A stretch of 64,000 bases of DNA from Acinetobacter johnsonii CIP 64.6. GTDB lineage: Bacteria; Pseudomonadota; Gammaproteobacteria; Pseudomonadales; Moraxellaceae. The translations under genes were made by a program, and so were the position numbers. A model generated the notes under the pieces. The model was not told the DNA's origin. It was given only the letters and a program-made list of their open reading frames with translations, and ran no database searches. The stretch's first letter is position 1. The number at the start of each line of letters is the position of its first letter. Location of the stretch: contig NZ_KB849234.1 in NCBI RefSeq assembly GCF_000368045.1, positions 267,460 to 331,459 of the forward strand, given 5' to 3'. Shown here one piece after another: positions 24,042-34,487 of the stretch.

Positions 24042-26135
24042 TTAAACTTGTTCGATATCTTTCATCGTCAATTTGATACGACCACGGTTGTCTACATCCG
24101 CAACTTGTACCTTAATTTCTTGGCCTTCTTTCAACACATCTGCCACGTTTGCAATACGCTCGTTCGAGATTTGTGAAATGTGAAGTAAGCCATCAGTACC
24201 TGGAAGAATGTTTACAAACGCACCGAATTCAACGATACGAATGACTTTACCAACGTAAATTGTACCTGGTTCAATTTCAGCAGTAAGTGCTTGGATTTTT
24301 GCAACCGCAGCAGCAGCAGCAGCTTTGGTTTCACCAAATACACGAACAGTACCGTTGTCTTCAATATCAATTGCAGCTTTGGTTTCTTCAGTAATGGCAC
24401 GGATGGTCGCACCACCTTTACCAATCACGTCACGGATCTTGTCTGGGTTGATGTTGATCACTTGGAATGTCGGTGCATGCATTGAAATTTCAGGGCGAGC
24501 ACGTGAAATCACTTGGTTCATTTCATTCAAGATATGCATACGGCCTGCATACGCTTGGTTCAATGCCGCTTCCATGATCTCTTCAGTGATACCTTCAATT
24601 TTGATATCCATTTGAAGCGCGGTAATACCGTTCGCAGAACCAGCTACTTTAAAGTCCATGTCACCTAAGTGATCTTCGTCACCTAAGATGTCAGAAAGAA
24701 CTGCGAAACGCTCGCCTTCTTTCACTAGACCCATTGCGATACCTGCAACTGGCGCTTTCAATGGAACACCTGCATCCATAAGTGATAATGAAGCACCACA
24801 TACAGAAGCCATTGAAGATGAACCGTTTGATTCAGTAATGTCCGATACGATACGAATCACGTACGGGAAGCGATCAGCCGCAGGAAGAACTGCTTGAACA
24901 CCACGACGTGCCAAACGACCGTGACCAATTTCACGACGCTTAGGACCAGATTCACGACCTGTTTCACCGACAGAGTATGCAGGGAAGTTGTAGTGCAACA
25001 TGAAGTTGTCAGTTTTAGTACCGGCTAGGGTATCAACCATCAACGCATCACGGGTATTACCTAAAGTGGTAGTTACCAATGCTTGAGTTTCACCACGTGT
25101 GAATAATGCAGAACCGTGTGCACGGCCTAATACGCCCACTTGAACATCAATGGCACGAACAGTTTTCGTGTCACGACCATCAATACGTGGTTTACCAGAC
25201 AAGATGTTGTCACGTACCGTACGGTATTTCAAGTCTTCGAATAATTCGTCAACTTCAGCAGCAATACCAGTTTCATCTTCTTCAGGAACAAACTGAGCAA
25301 CAGCTTCAGCATGAAGCGCATCTAATGCTGCATAACGGTCTTGCTTAACAGCAATTGTGTATGCTTCAGAGATTTTCGCTTCGAATGCTTCTTTCAATTT
25401 ACCAAGAAGTTCTTCATTTTTAACTGGCGCAACCCAAGTAGATTCAACTGCGCCCGCAGCTGCAGCAAACTCTTTAATTGCTTGAATTGCGATTTGCATT
25501 TCGTCATGACCGAAAAGTACAGCGCCTAACATTTGGTCTTCAGAAAGTTCTTTCGCTTCAGATTCAACCATCAATACAGCAGCTTCAGTACCTGCAACCA
25601 CAAGGTCAAGATCAGATTCTTTAAGCTGTTCTAAAGTCGGGTTAAGGATGTATTCACCGTTGATTAAACCAACACGTGCGCCTGCGATTGGGCCTGCAAA
25701 TGGAACACCAGCAATAGACATCGCAGCTGAAGCACCCAACATTGCAGCGATATCGCCTTCCATGGTTTTATCAGAAGAAATAACAGTCGCTGTTACTTGG
25801 ATTTCGTTGTAGAAACCTTCTGGGAACAATGGACGGATTGGACGGTCAATAAGACGTGAAATTAAAGTTTCAGCTTCAGACTGACGACCTTCACGCTTAC
25901 CGTAACCACCTGGGATACGACCTGCAGCATATTGTTTTTCTTGGTAGTTAACAGTCAACGGGAAGAAGTCTTGGCCTGCTTTTGCTTTTGGTTGAGCAAC
26001 GATTGCAACAAGAACCTGTACACCACCCATGGTGATCACAACAGTGTTTGCTTGACGAGCAACACGACCTGTTTCTAAAACAACCGTGTGTTGACCATAT
26101 TGGAATTCTTTACGAATAATATTAAACATAGACAT
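24042..26135 (-). CDS. pnp: Polynucleotide phosphorylase
   Basis: PNPase degrades RNA 3'-5' by phosphorolysis as part of the degradosome. The 697 residues from the ATG at 26135 show the first RNase PH core ([18 protein letters not shown], then [10 protein letters not shown]), the helical linker, the second catalytic RNase PH core ([20 protein letters not shown] with the active-site Asp region [18 protein letters not shown]), a KH domain ([20 protein letters not shown]), and an S1 domain ([20 protein letters not shown]). AGGAAAGA lies just upstream of this start; the longer open frame to 26243 has a non-conserved lead. It follows rpsO, the standard rpsO-pnp order. Confidence 0.97.
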   Translation of the reverse strand: MSMFNIIRKEFQYGQHTVVLETGRVARQANTVVITMGGVQVLVAIVAQPKAKAGQDFFPLTVNYQEKQYAAGRIPGGYGKREGRQSEAETLISRLIDRPIRPLFPEGFYNEIQVTATVISSDKTMEGDIAAMLGASAAMSIAGVPFAGPIAGARVGLINGEYILNPTLEQLKESDLDLVVAGTEAAVLMVESEAKELSEDQMLGAVLFGHDEMQIAIQAIKEFAAAAGAVESTWVAPVKNEELLGKLKEAFEAKISEAYTIAVKQDRYAALDALHAEAVAQFVPEEDETGIAAEVDELFEDLKYRTVRDNILSGKPRIDGRDTKTVRAIDVQVGVLGRAHGSALFTRGETQALVTTTLGNTRDALMVDTLAGTKTDNFMLHYNFPAYSVGETGRESGPKRREIGHGRLARRGVQAVLPAADRFPYVIRIVSDITESNGSSSMASVCGASLSLMDAGVPLKAPVAGIAMGLVKEGERFAVLSDILGDEDHLGDMDFKVAGSANGITALQMDIKIEGITEEIMEAALNQAYAGRMHILNEMNQVISRARPEISMHAPTFQVININPDKIRDVIGKGGATIRAITEETKAAIDIEDNGTVRVFGETKAAAAAAVAKIQALTAEIEPGTIYVGKVIRIVEFGAFVNILPGTDGLLHISQISNERIANVADVLKEGQEIKVQVADVDNRGRIKLTMKDIEQV

Positions 26136-26275
26136 GTATTTTTCTTTCCTGATTTTTATTCTAGTGGAGACCCCTAAGGTTTGGCATTCACATCGCCATT
26201 TCAGGCAACTGTATAAATGACAAAGCTTAGAAGCCGACCTCACCAGAGACTAAAAATATGATTTTAAGACACAAA

Positions 26276-26300
26276 GAAGGAGCGAAACATTCGCCCCTTC
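26276..26300 (-). terminator. rpsO-pnp intergenic hairpin
   Basis: On the minus strand GAAGGGGCGAA and TTCGCTCCTTC form an 11-bp stem with one wobble around a 3-base loop, between rpsO and pnp. In other bacteria this gap holds an attenuating terminator and RNase III site controlling pnp. Confidence 0.6.
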
Positions 26301-26389
26301 CCCATTACCTCACGGAAGCAAGGTAGACTTTCTTTTTCAGTAATAAAGCATTCAAAATGCGATAGTCCGAAAATAAAAGTTTAATCGAA

Positions 26390-26659
26390 TTAACGACGTA
26401 AACCTAAAGCAGCAATCAAGTCGCTGTAACGAGTAGCGTCTTTACCTTTAAGGTAATCAAGAAGCTTACGACGTTGGTTAACCATACGGATAAGACCGCG
26501 ACGGCTATGGTGGTCGTGTTTGTGCTCTTTGAAGTGACCTTGTAAATCATTGATTTGAGCAGTTAAAAGAGCTACTTGAACTTCTGGTGAACCAGTGTCG
26601 TTTTCAGCGCGAGCAAATTTAGCAATGATCTCTGCGCGATCTGCGTTTGTTAAAGCCAT
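26390..26659 (-). CDS. rpsO: 30S ribosomal protein S15
   Basis: S15 binds 16S rRNA early in small-subunit assembly. The 89 residues match the family throughout: [57 protein letters not shown] and [20 protein letters not shown]. The length is exactly standard. A GGAGA ribosome site precedes the ATG and a promoter candidate lies about 100 bases upstream. The leader contains sequence suited to S15 autoregulation, but I see no provable pseudoknot. Confidence 0.97.
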   Translation of the reverse strand: MALTNADRAEIIAKFARAENDTGSPEVQVALLTAQINDLQGHFKEHKHDHHSRRGLIRMVNQRRKLLDYLKGKDATRYSDLIAALGLRR

Positions 26660-26756
26660 TCGATTTCTCCGAGATGCTTATAAGTTACATTTGATACAAA
26701 TCAAATTGATTCTTCAAAACCAAGTTGACTGCCGTGCATCACTACAGCAAAGCATT

Positions 26757-26785
26757 ATTTTAAGGGATCTAGCGCTATATTGCAA
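26757..26785 (-). promoter_or_regulatory. Candidate sigma70 promoter for rpsO-pnp
   Basis: On the minus strand TTGCAA (26780-26785) and TAAAAT (26757-26762) are 17 bases apart. The leader to the rpsO ATG at 26659 would be about 90 bases. Confidence 0.5.
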
Positions 26786-26910
26786 AAATGTTTTATGTTC
26801 GCAGTCAATTCAGCAACTGACGGCTTTGCACAAATCATGCACAATCATGACAATTCTGATTTTCAATATCAGACTCAAATCCAATAAAAACGAAAAATAG
26901 AGAGAAATTT

Positions 26911-28209
26911 GTGAAAATTTTATCTGCCAATACCTGTTATGTCCCCCATGACCTCAACCACGTGATTCGTTCTAAGGATGAGGTCTCCGCTACCTTGGGT
27001 GGCATGAATGACGCACAAATTCAAAGCATTTGGGCCAGTGTAGAGTCCCTATATAAAACAGGAAACTACCCTTTCATCAGCCTCTGTTTACGTCGTCAGG
27101 GACAAATATTGTTAAATCGCAGCATTGGTTATGCGCAAGGCAACTCACCCGATGGTTTAGCGGCAGATGCGAAAATTGGCACACCTGATACCCCAGTTTG
27201 CTTATTTTCCGCCTCTAAAATCGTTACAGCCATGCTGATTCATATGTTGGATGAACGCGGTGATCTGAATTTACTCGATCCGATTAGCCACTATATTCCC
27301 GAATATGGCGTAAACGGTAAACGTCGTGCCACCATTTTCCATTTACTCGCTCATCGTGGTGGCATTCCTCGCATTGACAATAAAGTCACGCCTGAACTGT
27401 TGTTTAATCAAGATCAAATTTTAGAACGTCTTTATGCTGCACAACCCGTTTCAGCCTCAGGCACACATCTGGCGTATCACGCCGTGACGTCAGGTTATAT
27501 TTTAGGGGAAATTATCAAGCGGGTAACAGGTCAAACGGCCCGTGAATTTCTTGCCGAAAATATCGAAAAACCCATGGGCTTAGATTACTTTAACTATGGC
27601 CTAAAACCTGAGTATCGGGCGGATGTCGCTTTAAACTATGCCACAGGTCTACATCCACGTTTAGGCACAGACCATTATCTTAATCGGGTACTGGGCGGTG
27701 GTTTACAGTTGGCCGTCGATGTGACCAATGATGCGCGTTTTATGGACACGATTTGCCCAGCGGGCAACATTTATACCAGTGCGGAACAAGCTGGTCGTTT
27801 CTTTGAAATGCTCTTGAGTGGTGGCGAATACCAAGGCAAACAAATCATGAGTGCCCAAACGGTATTTCGCTCGACCTTGGCCACGTCAGGAGTTAGTTTA
27901 GATCGGACATTATTAGTCCCGATGCGTTATGCCTTAGGCCCAATGTTAGGGAGTAATCCTATTGGGTTATTTGGACCCATGACTGGGCAAGCCTTTGGAC
28001 ATCTCGGGTTTTCCAATATTCTCTGCTGGGCCGATCCAGAACGTGATATTAGTGTATCGCTATTAACCACAGGAAAATCTGTCGTCGGGACCCACTTACC
28101 GGCTTTAGCGAAAACGCTTTATCAAATCTCAAAACATTGTCCCAAAATCTTAAAGCACCAACGTCGCTCCTTATTTGCAACCGATCGAAGTGAAACAGAT
28201 TTAGTCTGA
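26911..28209 (+). CDS. Beta-lactamase-fold serine hydrolase (EstB/class C-like)
   Basis: A 432-residue protein of the beta-lactamase/penicillin-binding-like serine hydrolase group. The catalytic S-x-x-K is in LFSASKIVTAMLIHML at about residue 110, the second Y-x-x motif is likely YHAVTSGYILGEI at about 190, and a late GHLGFSN replaces the KTG box. These are typical of family VIII carboxylesterases (EstB) rather than true beta-lactamases. No signal peptide is seen, which favours a cytoplasmic esterase. The start is a GTG with AGAGAGA upstream. It is monocistronic and followed by a strong terminator. Confidence 0.82.
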   Translation: MKILSANTCYVPHDLNHVIRSKDEVSATLGGMNDAQIQSIWASVESLYKTGNYPFISLCLRRQGQILLNRSIGYAQGNSPDGLAADAKIGTPDTPVCLFSASKIVTAMLIHMLDERGDLNLLDPISHYIPEYGVNGKRRATIFHLLAHRGGIPRIDNKVTPELLFNQDQILERLYAAQPVSASGTHLAYHAVTSGYILGEIIKRVTGQTAREFLAENIEKPMGLDYFNYGLKPEYRADVALNYATGLHPRLGTDHYLNRVLGGGLQLAVDVTNDARFMDTICPAGNIYTSAEQAGRFFEMLLSGGEYQGKQIMSAQTVFRSTLATSGVSLDRTLLVPMRYALGPMLGSNPIGLFGPMTGQAFGHLGFSNILCWADPERDISVSLLTTGKSVVGTHLPALAKTLYQISKHCPKILKHQRRSLFATDRSETDLV

Positions 28210-28212
28210 GCA

Positions 28213-28245
28213 TAAAAAAAAGCCCAAGTAAACTTGGGCTTTTTT
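28213..28245. terminator. Bidirectional terminator after the serine hydrolase gene
   Basis: AGCCCAAGT and ACTTGGGCT form a 9-bp stem with a 2-base loop, flanked by eight A and six T. It ends the hydrolase gene and also serves minus-strand transcription arriving from the non-coding element at 28284-28440. Confidence 0.88.
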
Positions 28246-28440
28246 GCGCTGTAGTGTTCTTTTATTTTTGTTCTTGTTGTTTTGGTTATCATTATAATAA
28301 TGCGCTTTTCCGCGTCTTGTATTAAACATTCCATGTTTAATCATTTACATCCTTATGTGACAGATTTTGCCACATCACACAGAAGAAAAAAGTCGTATTT
28401 CACTCATCTTCATGTAAGCGATTGCTTACACAAACTCCTC
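28213..28440 (-). ncRNA. Candidate structured non-coding RNA, copy A
   Basis: The 700 bases between the serine hydrolase gene and recD hold no convincing protein gene but two diverged copies of one element. Copy A on the minus strand begins GGAG-TTTGT, continues with a perfect hairpin (TGTAAGC/GCTTACA), then CACATAAGGA, a hairpin ATTAAACAT-GGA-ATGTTTAAT (28321-28341), and AT-rich GCGCATTATTATAATGATAAC, then reaches the terminator. The match to copy B is in the ends and the last hairpin; about 60 middle bases differ. Strand is inferred from terminator position. It resembles the multicopy Acinetobacter sRNA family described from transcriptomes, but I cannot confirm this. Confidence 0.4.
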
Positions 28441-28654
28441 ATTTTCTCCATTATTCAACCTAAACCCCTCTAAAAAATGCAGTAGTAAAAATTTAATAAA
28501 TAAAAAACAGTCACTTAAACACATAAGAACTAAATTTAAAAAAGCATAAGCCATGCAATACTGAGACAGTATCTCTTTGATATTTAATCTATGACTGTAT
28601 TTTATGCTTCGAGGAATGAATGGCTATTTTTTGTCATATTTTGCCAATTTATCA

Positions 28655-28697
28655 GATATAAAAAAGCCTTGTAGTCTCTCCCAAAACTACAAGGCTT
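28655..28697 (-). terminator. Terminator behind recD and ncRNA copy B
   Basis: AAGCCTTGTAGT and ACTACAAGGCTT form a perfect 12-bp stem with a 10-base loop; on the minus strand a run of six T follows. Confidence 0.85.
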
Positions 28698-28890
28698 AGC
28701 GGCTGTAAGTTTCCTCTTTCACCTACTTCACTGTAAGTTCGCTGTCTACTGACGTTATTATTATCTTTTTGCGATTATACTCAACATTCCGTGTTGAGCT
28801 CTTTATGTGAAGCCATCTTCTCAAAATCCTCAGCAAAGCTCTATGCGCAAATCTCCTGAATCCCTGTAAGCCATTTCGTACAAAGCTCCT
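28655..28890 (-). ncRNA. Candidate structured non-coding RNA, copy B
   Basis: Copy B lies directly behind recD. On the minus strand it begins GGAGCTTTGT, then AATGGCTTACA, later TTCACATAAAGA, the hairpin CTCAACA-CGGAA-TGTTGAG (28780-28798) and GATAATAATAACG. Each block has a counterpart in copy A in the same order and spacing. A further 60 bases with two ACTTACAG repeats lead into a strong terminator at 28655-28697. It could be an independent sRNA or be cut from the recD 3' UTR. No convincing sigma70 promoter is seen in the recD end. Confidence 0.4.
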
Positions 28891-28907
28891 ATTTGTTTAT
28901 TAAATCT

Positions 28908-30716
28908 TCACAATTGAATTTGTTGATTAATTTTTCTTGATAGACCACTTTCTCGGGCGGTTCGAGTCACCATAGCATGTACGAATGCATCGGCATCGAC
29001 CAGTAGACTGACCACTTTTTTCGCCCTCGTAATTGCTGTATAAATCAACTCTTTACTGAGTAATTTTTCAGCCTGCCGATCTAACACCACCGCGGTATGG
29101 GTGAACTCAGAGCCTTGAGATTTGTGAATGGTCAGCGCAAAAGCTGTTTCAATATTTTTCGGTAATCGTGTCGCAGCCACCCATTTATCCAGACTGGGGA
29201 AATACACCTCAAACTGCAACTTGCCTTGCTCGATGCGCTGTAAACACAGGCCAATATCACCATTTGACAAGCCCAACTGATAGTCGTTATAGGTCATCAT
29301 CACCGGACGGCCCAAGTACCATTCGCCTTGTTTGATTTGTTTTAATTGTTCCAATAGGCGCTGCTCGATTTGCAAATTGAGCTGTTTTAAGCCGAAATGG
29401 CCGTGACGTATGGCGGCTAAAATACGGTAATCATCAAAATGTTGAATCACTTTGGGCACGAGAAACTCATTAGAATTTTGCTGATATTGCTTTAAAGCCT
29501 CGACATAGCCCTGAAAGCCGAGCATCAGCAGATCATAATAATGTTGTAACTGCTCTGCAGATAAAGCCTGCTCGGGCAACAATTCGAGTTGTAAATAATC
29601 GACCTTGACCTGATCCAACTCAACCGCCTTCAACGTCATGGCATGTACCACTTGCTGTTGAAAAGTGTGCAATACTCTCTGTTTTTCAGCAGGATGCGTC
29701 ATTAAGTCAAAACAAGATTGCTGCTGAATAAATTGTGCCAACTTTCCAATCCGTGCATCTGATTTGAAACGACGGCTATTGACCAAATTGACTCTATTTT
29801 CAGCCAAAGCTGGAACCTGTTGTAGATCGGCGAGTACAGAGCCGACATCGACCGAAGCCAACTGATCGGCATCTCCCAATAAAATCAAACGAGCTTGATT
29901 CGGCATGGCAGCAAAGAGCATCTGTGCCAAATTTAAATCCAGCATTGATGCTTCATCAACGACAATCACATCATAAGGTAAAGGTTGTCTGCTATGAAAA
30001 CGCGGTTGCTGCGTATTCCCAAGCCCCAAAAGGCGATGTAGCGTCACAGGGTTTAAGTTTTTCAAATCTGGACTAACTAAGTCTTGTAACTTTTCATCCT
30101 GAAAAGAGTTCTGAAGGGCTTCTTTCATCCGCTGCGCCGCCTTACCTGTCGGTGCAGCCATCGCAATACGAATATCAGGCAGACTTTGTTTGAGCACTGC
30201 AATAATACGCGCCAAGGTATACGTTTTCCCTGTGCCCGGACCACCTGTAATGATCGCGAGCGCCTGCTCGGCCACCATAGCCAAAGCCTGTTTTTGGTGT
30301 GGATCTTCTAGTAAATGAGCATAAGCTGAAATATCCACTTGCGTTAAATTTTGCAGTTTTAACCGTGCTACTTGCTCGGCCAAAGACTGCTCTAAAGCCC
30401 AATAACGATACAGATATAATTGCTGCTGATCGTAAACAAACGGCGCTTTTTGTTGCTGTGCCTGCTGTTCATCCATCACCAAATCATCTAAGGCAGTCAC
30501 AGCTTCAGCTGCAACCGAGACACAACTCTCACCGCGTAGCATGGCTTCAAGGACCTGTTGAATCATTTCACTACGTGCTTCAGTGACCCCTGTTTTACTC
30601 AGCGGTGACTGCTGAATAAACTGACTCCAACGCGTTAACCATGTGTCTACCACGACAGCCTGATCAATACTGGCTTTATGAACATTTTCCACACGGTTAT
30701 CCTCAAAGTTATCCAC
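28908..30716 (-). CDS. recD: RecBCD alpha subunit RecD
   Basis: RecD is the fast 5'-3' helicase of the RecBCD end-resection enzyme. The 602 residues show Walker A in ITGGPGTGKTYTLARI at about residue 155, DEASM (VIVVDEASMLDL), the GDADQL motif, and the C-terminal motifs YTAITRAKK and LTIHKSQGSEF. The length is typical. It is the last gene of recC-recB-recD, 15 bases after recB, in contrast to the E. coli recC-ptr-recB-recD order. Its 3' flank carries the candidate ncRNA. Confidence 0.95.
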   Translation of the reverse strand: MDNFEDNRVENVHKASIDQAVVVDTWLTRWSQFIQQSPLSKTGVTEARSEMIQQVLEAMLRGESCVSVAAEAVTALDDLVMDEQQAQQQKAPFVYDQQQLYLYRYWALEQSLAEQVARLKLQNLTQVDISAYAHLLEDPHQKQALAMVAEQALAIITGGPGTGKTYTLARIIAVLKQSLPDIRIAMAAPTGKAAQRMKEALQNSFQDEKLQDLVSPDLKNLNPVTLHRLLGLGNTQQPRFHSRQPLPYDVIVVDEASMLDLNLAQMLFAAMPNQARLILLGDADQLASVDVGSVLADLQQVPALAENRVNLVNSRRFKSDARIGKLAQFIQQQSCFDLMTHPAEKQRVLHTFQQQVVHAMTLKAVELDQVKVDYLQLELLPEQALSAEQLQHYYDLLMLGFQGYVEALKQYQQNSNEFLVPKVIQHFDDYRILAAIRHGHFGLKQLNLQIEQRLLEQLKQIKQGEWYLGRPVMMTYNDYQLGLSNGDIGLCLQRIEQGKLQFEVYFPSLDKWVAATRLPKNIETAFALTIHKSQGSEFTHTAVVLDRQAEKLLSKELIYTAITRAKKVVSLLVDADAFVHAMVTRTARESGLSRKINQQIQL

Positions 30717-30731
30717 AACTTAATTCTTTGT

Positions 30732-33700
30732 TTATGAGTGACTAATTTCACTTAATTCAGAAGTTTTGCCTACATGATTTTCAGTAGAAGTATCCTCAGC
30801 AAAATGACCCAAGATGGCATCTAATCTTAAAATAAACTCGGGGCTAGCACGCCAACTTAAAACCCCTTGATCGGGCTGCCCATTCATCCCTCTCAAATAA
30901 AGATAACTCGCCTGTCCCAGATGTTCTTCAATGTCATAGTCCAGCAAATTCACTTTTAAATAGCGATGCAAAGCCACCAAATACAGACCCGCCTGCAACC
31001 AATAACTGGCATGTGACATATTCAATTCGATTGCGTCATGATTATAGCTCTGCTGATCCGCCCCTAAGAAGTTACTTTTATAATCGGCAATGTGATAACG
31101 CTGACCATCAAAATAAACCAAGTCTATCGAACCTGTCAGATAACGAGCAGAATTGGCTTCATTTAAGTCGAGCAGATCAATCCCATACTCTTGAAACAAT
31201 GCCTGTATGCGTTTAATCGCCAGCACATGATCGGACAATGACAAATAAAAAGGAAACTCAGCCAAGTGTTCATCGGCTTTCAGTTGCTTCAACTGAAAAC
31301 CTGCATGCAAAGGCGTTTCTAGTACATCTGCTAACCACGCTTGCATCCACAGCACCAATTGAGTTTCATCATCCTGTCCAAACTCATTTTGATATTTGCC
31401 CAATAACTCTTGCCACAGTAAGGGACTATCATTTTTAAAACGACGATGAATTTCCAGTCCCCAGTCACCCGAGTCCTGAAAGTCAATATGCTCGAAAATT
31501 TCGTGCAGGAAGGTTCCCGCAGTCGTCCCCATTGGAAACTGCCGTTTAATCCACGCCAAAGGCTGACTCAGCTCCACATCTTCAAGCACAGGATGATTAA
31601 TCTCGTCATCCGCACTACCCACTTTCTCGCTCAAAACCGCTAAGGCATCCATTGCCTCTTTGCGACTCAAATGCTGTGCCAACGCACTAAAACTGGTTTT
31701 GGAACGTGGATAAAAACGCTGTTCAGGAAAAGCCAAAGCTTGCAGTTGAATGATCTCTTGCTGCTTGGCTGGTTGTAAACGGATCGGCTTTTCAGTCAGC
31801 AGCTCCTCATCACCACTGGCAGGATGTTCAAATAGATTACCTGCTTGGCCACGCCAAAATGCCAATGCCGTATTTGATTTATATTCCTGATCTTGCAGTA
31901 AGGCATACACGCGGTGGCTGGCACGGGTCAGTGCGACGTACCATAAGCGATGCTGTTCTGCTTCGGCACGCTCATTGTGTTGATCAATCGCGGCTGGATC
32001 TAACAGGTTGGCATCATTTACTGCCACGATGCGCTGTAACTCGCTCTGCCCTGTCGTCGGATTGATCTGTTCCAGCGTTGAAAAGTTTAAGGTTTTATTC
32101 ATTTCCTTAAAGTCTTTGTCGGCACCCAGCAAGAACACAATTTTAAACTCTAGACCTTTGGACTGATGAATAGTCATCAGCTGTACGCCTGTGGCATTGG
32201 AAAGTTTGCGTTCCAACTCCCACTCACGTTCCGCAGGCAAATGTAACTGTTTGAGATACCAATGATACAGTTTCTGTGCACCTTGGAACTGCTCACTATG
32301 CTGGCTTAACAACTCAGTCAAATGCCGTAGATTGACCACCGCCCGTTCGTTGTCTCGGCTTTGGTAAGCCACCAAGTTTTTCCACACTTTAAACAGGTTT
32401 AAAGCGTACTGCCATGCGCTTAAAAAGCCTTTGTTGATCCACATGTCGCGGATGTCATCAAAATCCGCCATAAACTGGCTCAAACCGTTGGCTTGCTTTT
32501 CCAGTTCCAGTAACTGTTTTAAATCAATAGCCAACAGCCGACTCAAAAGTGCACGGCGAACTTTGGCCTCATCAAAAGGATGCATCATTGCGGTCAATAG
32601 CGCACCGACATCTTTCGCGACCTGACTTTCAAACACACTGCGTTTAGACGGACGGTTGACCAAAATCCCTAAACGCTCTAGTTCAAACTGAACTTTGTCC
32701 AAGCCATCATGGTTTTTCGACAACACCGCGATATCATTTGCCCCCATAAACTGTGGCGGATCATCTGCCACATACAGTTGCTGTTGAATGCCTTGGTTGA
32801 TTAAATCACGAATTTTCCATGCCACTTGTTGAGCTTCATTTTTCTTGTCTTCAAGTAACAGCCAACGCAGCGGTACATGGTTTTCACCCTGTGCATCGAC
32901 CAAAGCAGGATGTGGTCGAGTCCCTGCTTCTACAGGCTGGTAATAGACCTGCTCACCAAAGTCCTGTTGGCGTTGAAATAAAGCATCCACCACCTGTACC
33001 AGCTTTTGCACAGAGCGATGGTTATATTTCAAACTATACTGCCGACCGTGTTTTGCCAAAACATCTAAACGCGCTTTGTTATACGTCAGCATGTCACCAC
33101 CTCGAAAGCCATAAATGGCTTGTTTCGGGTCACCGACCATAATCATACAGCCTTGAGGATAGCGCTGTGCATCACGCCAAATCCGCGCCAACATATCATC
33201 TTGGTCTTGGTTGGTGTCTTGAAACTCATCCACTAAAATGAGCGGATAGCGTGCCTGTACAAACTGAGCAAAGCGCCGGCCTTGTTCGCCCTGTAAGGCT
33301 TCTGATAAGGTACGGATTTGCTGGGCAAAAGTCGTTTCACTCTTTTGCTGCAAGACTTGTGGTAAACGCTTTTTCACCTCAGAGCTTAAGTGATATTTTA
33401 AATACGCATCCAGCACGTCCAAATTGAGCTCTAACTCTGCCAACGCCTCTAAGAAACTGCGGACCTGTCGCCACACAGGATGCTGCTCAAACTGTTCCAA
33501 CACATCTACAGCACATTTGTTTAAGACTTTTTTCGTCGCAAGCTCAGTCAGGTGCTTTAAGGTTTTTTCAAAATGTGGCGCAAATAAGGCATAAGCCCGC
33601 TGCTCTTTCAGCGCAGTCAAAAAAGCAGGTAAGTCCTGACATAGGATGCGTTGCATCAAAGCATCGGTACGCCATTTTTTCCCCAGCACTGCATGGTATT

Positions 33701-34484
33701 GCCCTTCAGGGGCATAATAGTCTTTCAAGCTTTCAATCTGTGCCACATCCAGCGCAGTAAATTGATCAATGGCCTGCTCAAATTGCGTCAAATCAAGCAC
33801 AGGTTTTTCCACCTGTTGAAACTGTGCCGAGGCAAAGTTCAGACTATTTTCAACAATTGGCACATAAGCCTGTTCGGTTTTTAATTTTTGTTTTAACAGT
33901 AAATAATTCACCACAGGCTGCGGCTGTGCCTGAATCCACTCGCGTAATACGTCATGAATAAGCTGTTGAGTATAACTCTGCGCATCATCGGTGATATCTG
34001 CACGCTCAATCTTGCCACTTTCAAAAGAAAACTCACGCAGTAACTTTTGACTAAAACTGTCCAGTGTGCCGACGAACAGCTCATCTAACTGATCGATCAC
34101 CAACTTCAAACGCTCTTGGGCAAAACCGACCCGCTGTGCATAGTCTATGAGTACTTTGATAAAAAGCGGATCTTGTTCAGCGGCTATTTTGGCCTGTATT
34201 TCTCGCTCGGTCAGACTCTGACAACCTTCAAAATAACGTAAAGTTTCAATCAAACGTGCCCGAACGCGACTTTTCAGCTCCGCAGCGGCAGCACGGGTGA
34301 AGGTGGTTGCAATGACCTGATTCGGCAAATAGGCCCCAAGAAAAATACGCACCATCAAACTGGATAAAGTAAAAGTCTTGCCTGTGCCTGCTGAAGCTTC
34401 AATCCAATGCAAGCCCTGAAAGCTCATATCGGCAATGGGTTGATAAGATATGTTCGATGTAGAGCCCTGAGACTGTGCTGTCAT
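30732..34484 (-). CDS. recB: RecBCD beta subunit RecB
   Basis: RecB is a 3'-5' UvrD-type helicase fused to the nuclease that degrades DNA until Chi. The 1250 residues contain Walker A (IEASAGTGKTFTLSSL, about residue 30), ILVDEFQDTNQDQ, QAIYGFRGGDM, TIHQSKGLEFKIVFL, LWYVALTRASHRVY, and the C-terminal nuclease core with GTFLHEIFEH, GSIDLVYFDG and HIADYKSNFLG (the D-x-K catalytic pair). It starts 3 bases after the recC stop with GAGG upstream. Complete by length and motif. Confidence 0.95.
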   Translation of the reverse strand: MTAQSQGSTSNISYQPIADMSFQGLHWIEASAGTGKTFTLSSLMVRIFLGAYLPNQVIATTFTRAAAAELKSRVRARLIETLRYFEGCQSLTEREIQAKIAAEQDPLFIKVLIDYAQRVGFAQERLKLVIDQLDELFVGTLDSFSQKLLREFSFESGKIERADITDDAQSYTQQLIHDVLREWIQAQPQPVVNYLLLKQKLKTEQAYVPIVENSLNFASAQFQQVEKPVLDLTQFEQAIDQFTALDVAQIESLKDYYAPEGQYHAVLGKKWRTDALMQRILCQDLPAFLTALKEQRAYALFAPHFEKTLKHLTELATKKVLNKCAVDVLEQFEQHPVWRQVRSFLEALAELELNLDVLDAYLKYHLSSEVKKRLPQVLQQKSETTFAQQIRTLSEALQGEQGRRFAQFVQARYPLILVDEFQDTNQDQDDMLARIWRDAQRYPQGCMIMVGDPKQAIYGFRGGDMLTYNKARLDVLAKHGRQYSLKYNHRSVQKLVQVVDALFQRQQDFGEQVYYQPVEAGTRPHPALVDAQGENHVPLRWLLLEDKKNEAQQVAWKIRDLINQGIQQQLYVADDPPQFMGANDIAVLSKNHDGLDKVQFELERLGILVNRPSKRSVFESQVAKDVGALLTAMMHPFDEAKVRRALLSRLLAIDLKQLLELEKQANGLSQFMADFDDIRDMWINKGFLSAWQYALNLFKVWKNLVAYQSRDNERAVVNLRHLTELLSQHSEQFQGAQKLYHWYLKQLHLPAEREWELERKLSNATGVQLMTIHQSKGLEFKIVFLLGADKDFKEMNKTLNFSTLEQINPTTGQSELQRIVAVNDANLLDPAAIDQHNERAEAEQHRLWYVALTRASHRVYALLQDQEYKSNTALAFWRGQAGNLFEHPASGDEELLTEKPIRLQPAKQQEIIQLQALAFPEQRFYPRSKTSFSALAQHLSRKEAMDALAVLSEKVGSADDEINHPVLEDVELSQPLAWIKRQFPMGTTAGTFLHEIFEHIDFQDSGDWGLEIHRRFKNDSPLLWQELLGKYQNEFGQDDETQLVLWMQAWLADVLETPLHAGFQLKQLKADEHLAEFPFYLSLSDHVLAIKRIQALFQEYGIDLLDLNEANSARYLTGSIDLVYFDGQRYHIADYKSNFLGADQQSYNHDAIELNMSHASYWLQAGLYLVALHRYLKVNLLDYDIEEHLGQASYLYLRGMNGQPDQGVLSWRASPEFILRLDAILGHFAEDTSTENHVGKTSELSEISHS

Positions 34485-34487
34485 GAC

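Noticed and set aside
24305..24325. Trinucleotide repeat in pnp
   Set aside because: It encodes a short alanine run between the KH and S1 domains; ordinary codon repetition.
24042..26243. Extended 733-residue start for PNPase
   Set aside because: The extra 36 residues are not PNPase-like and the ribosome site is at 26135.
26911..28209. Beta-lactamase resistance gene
   Set aside because: It has the S-x-x-K fold of the group but no signal peptide and no KTG box, which points to an esterase.
28282..28473. 63-residue plus-strand ORF (MVIIIIMRF...)
   Set aside because: It lies across the non-coding element, has no ribosome site, and the equivalent frame in copy B is broken by stops.
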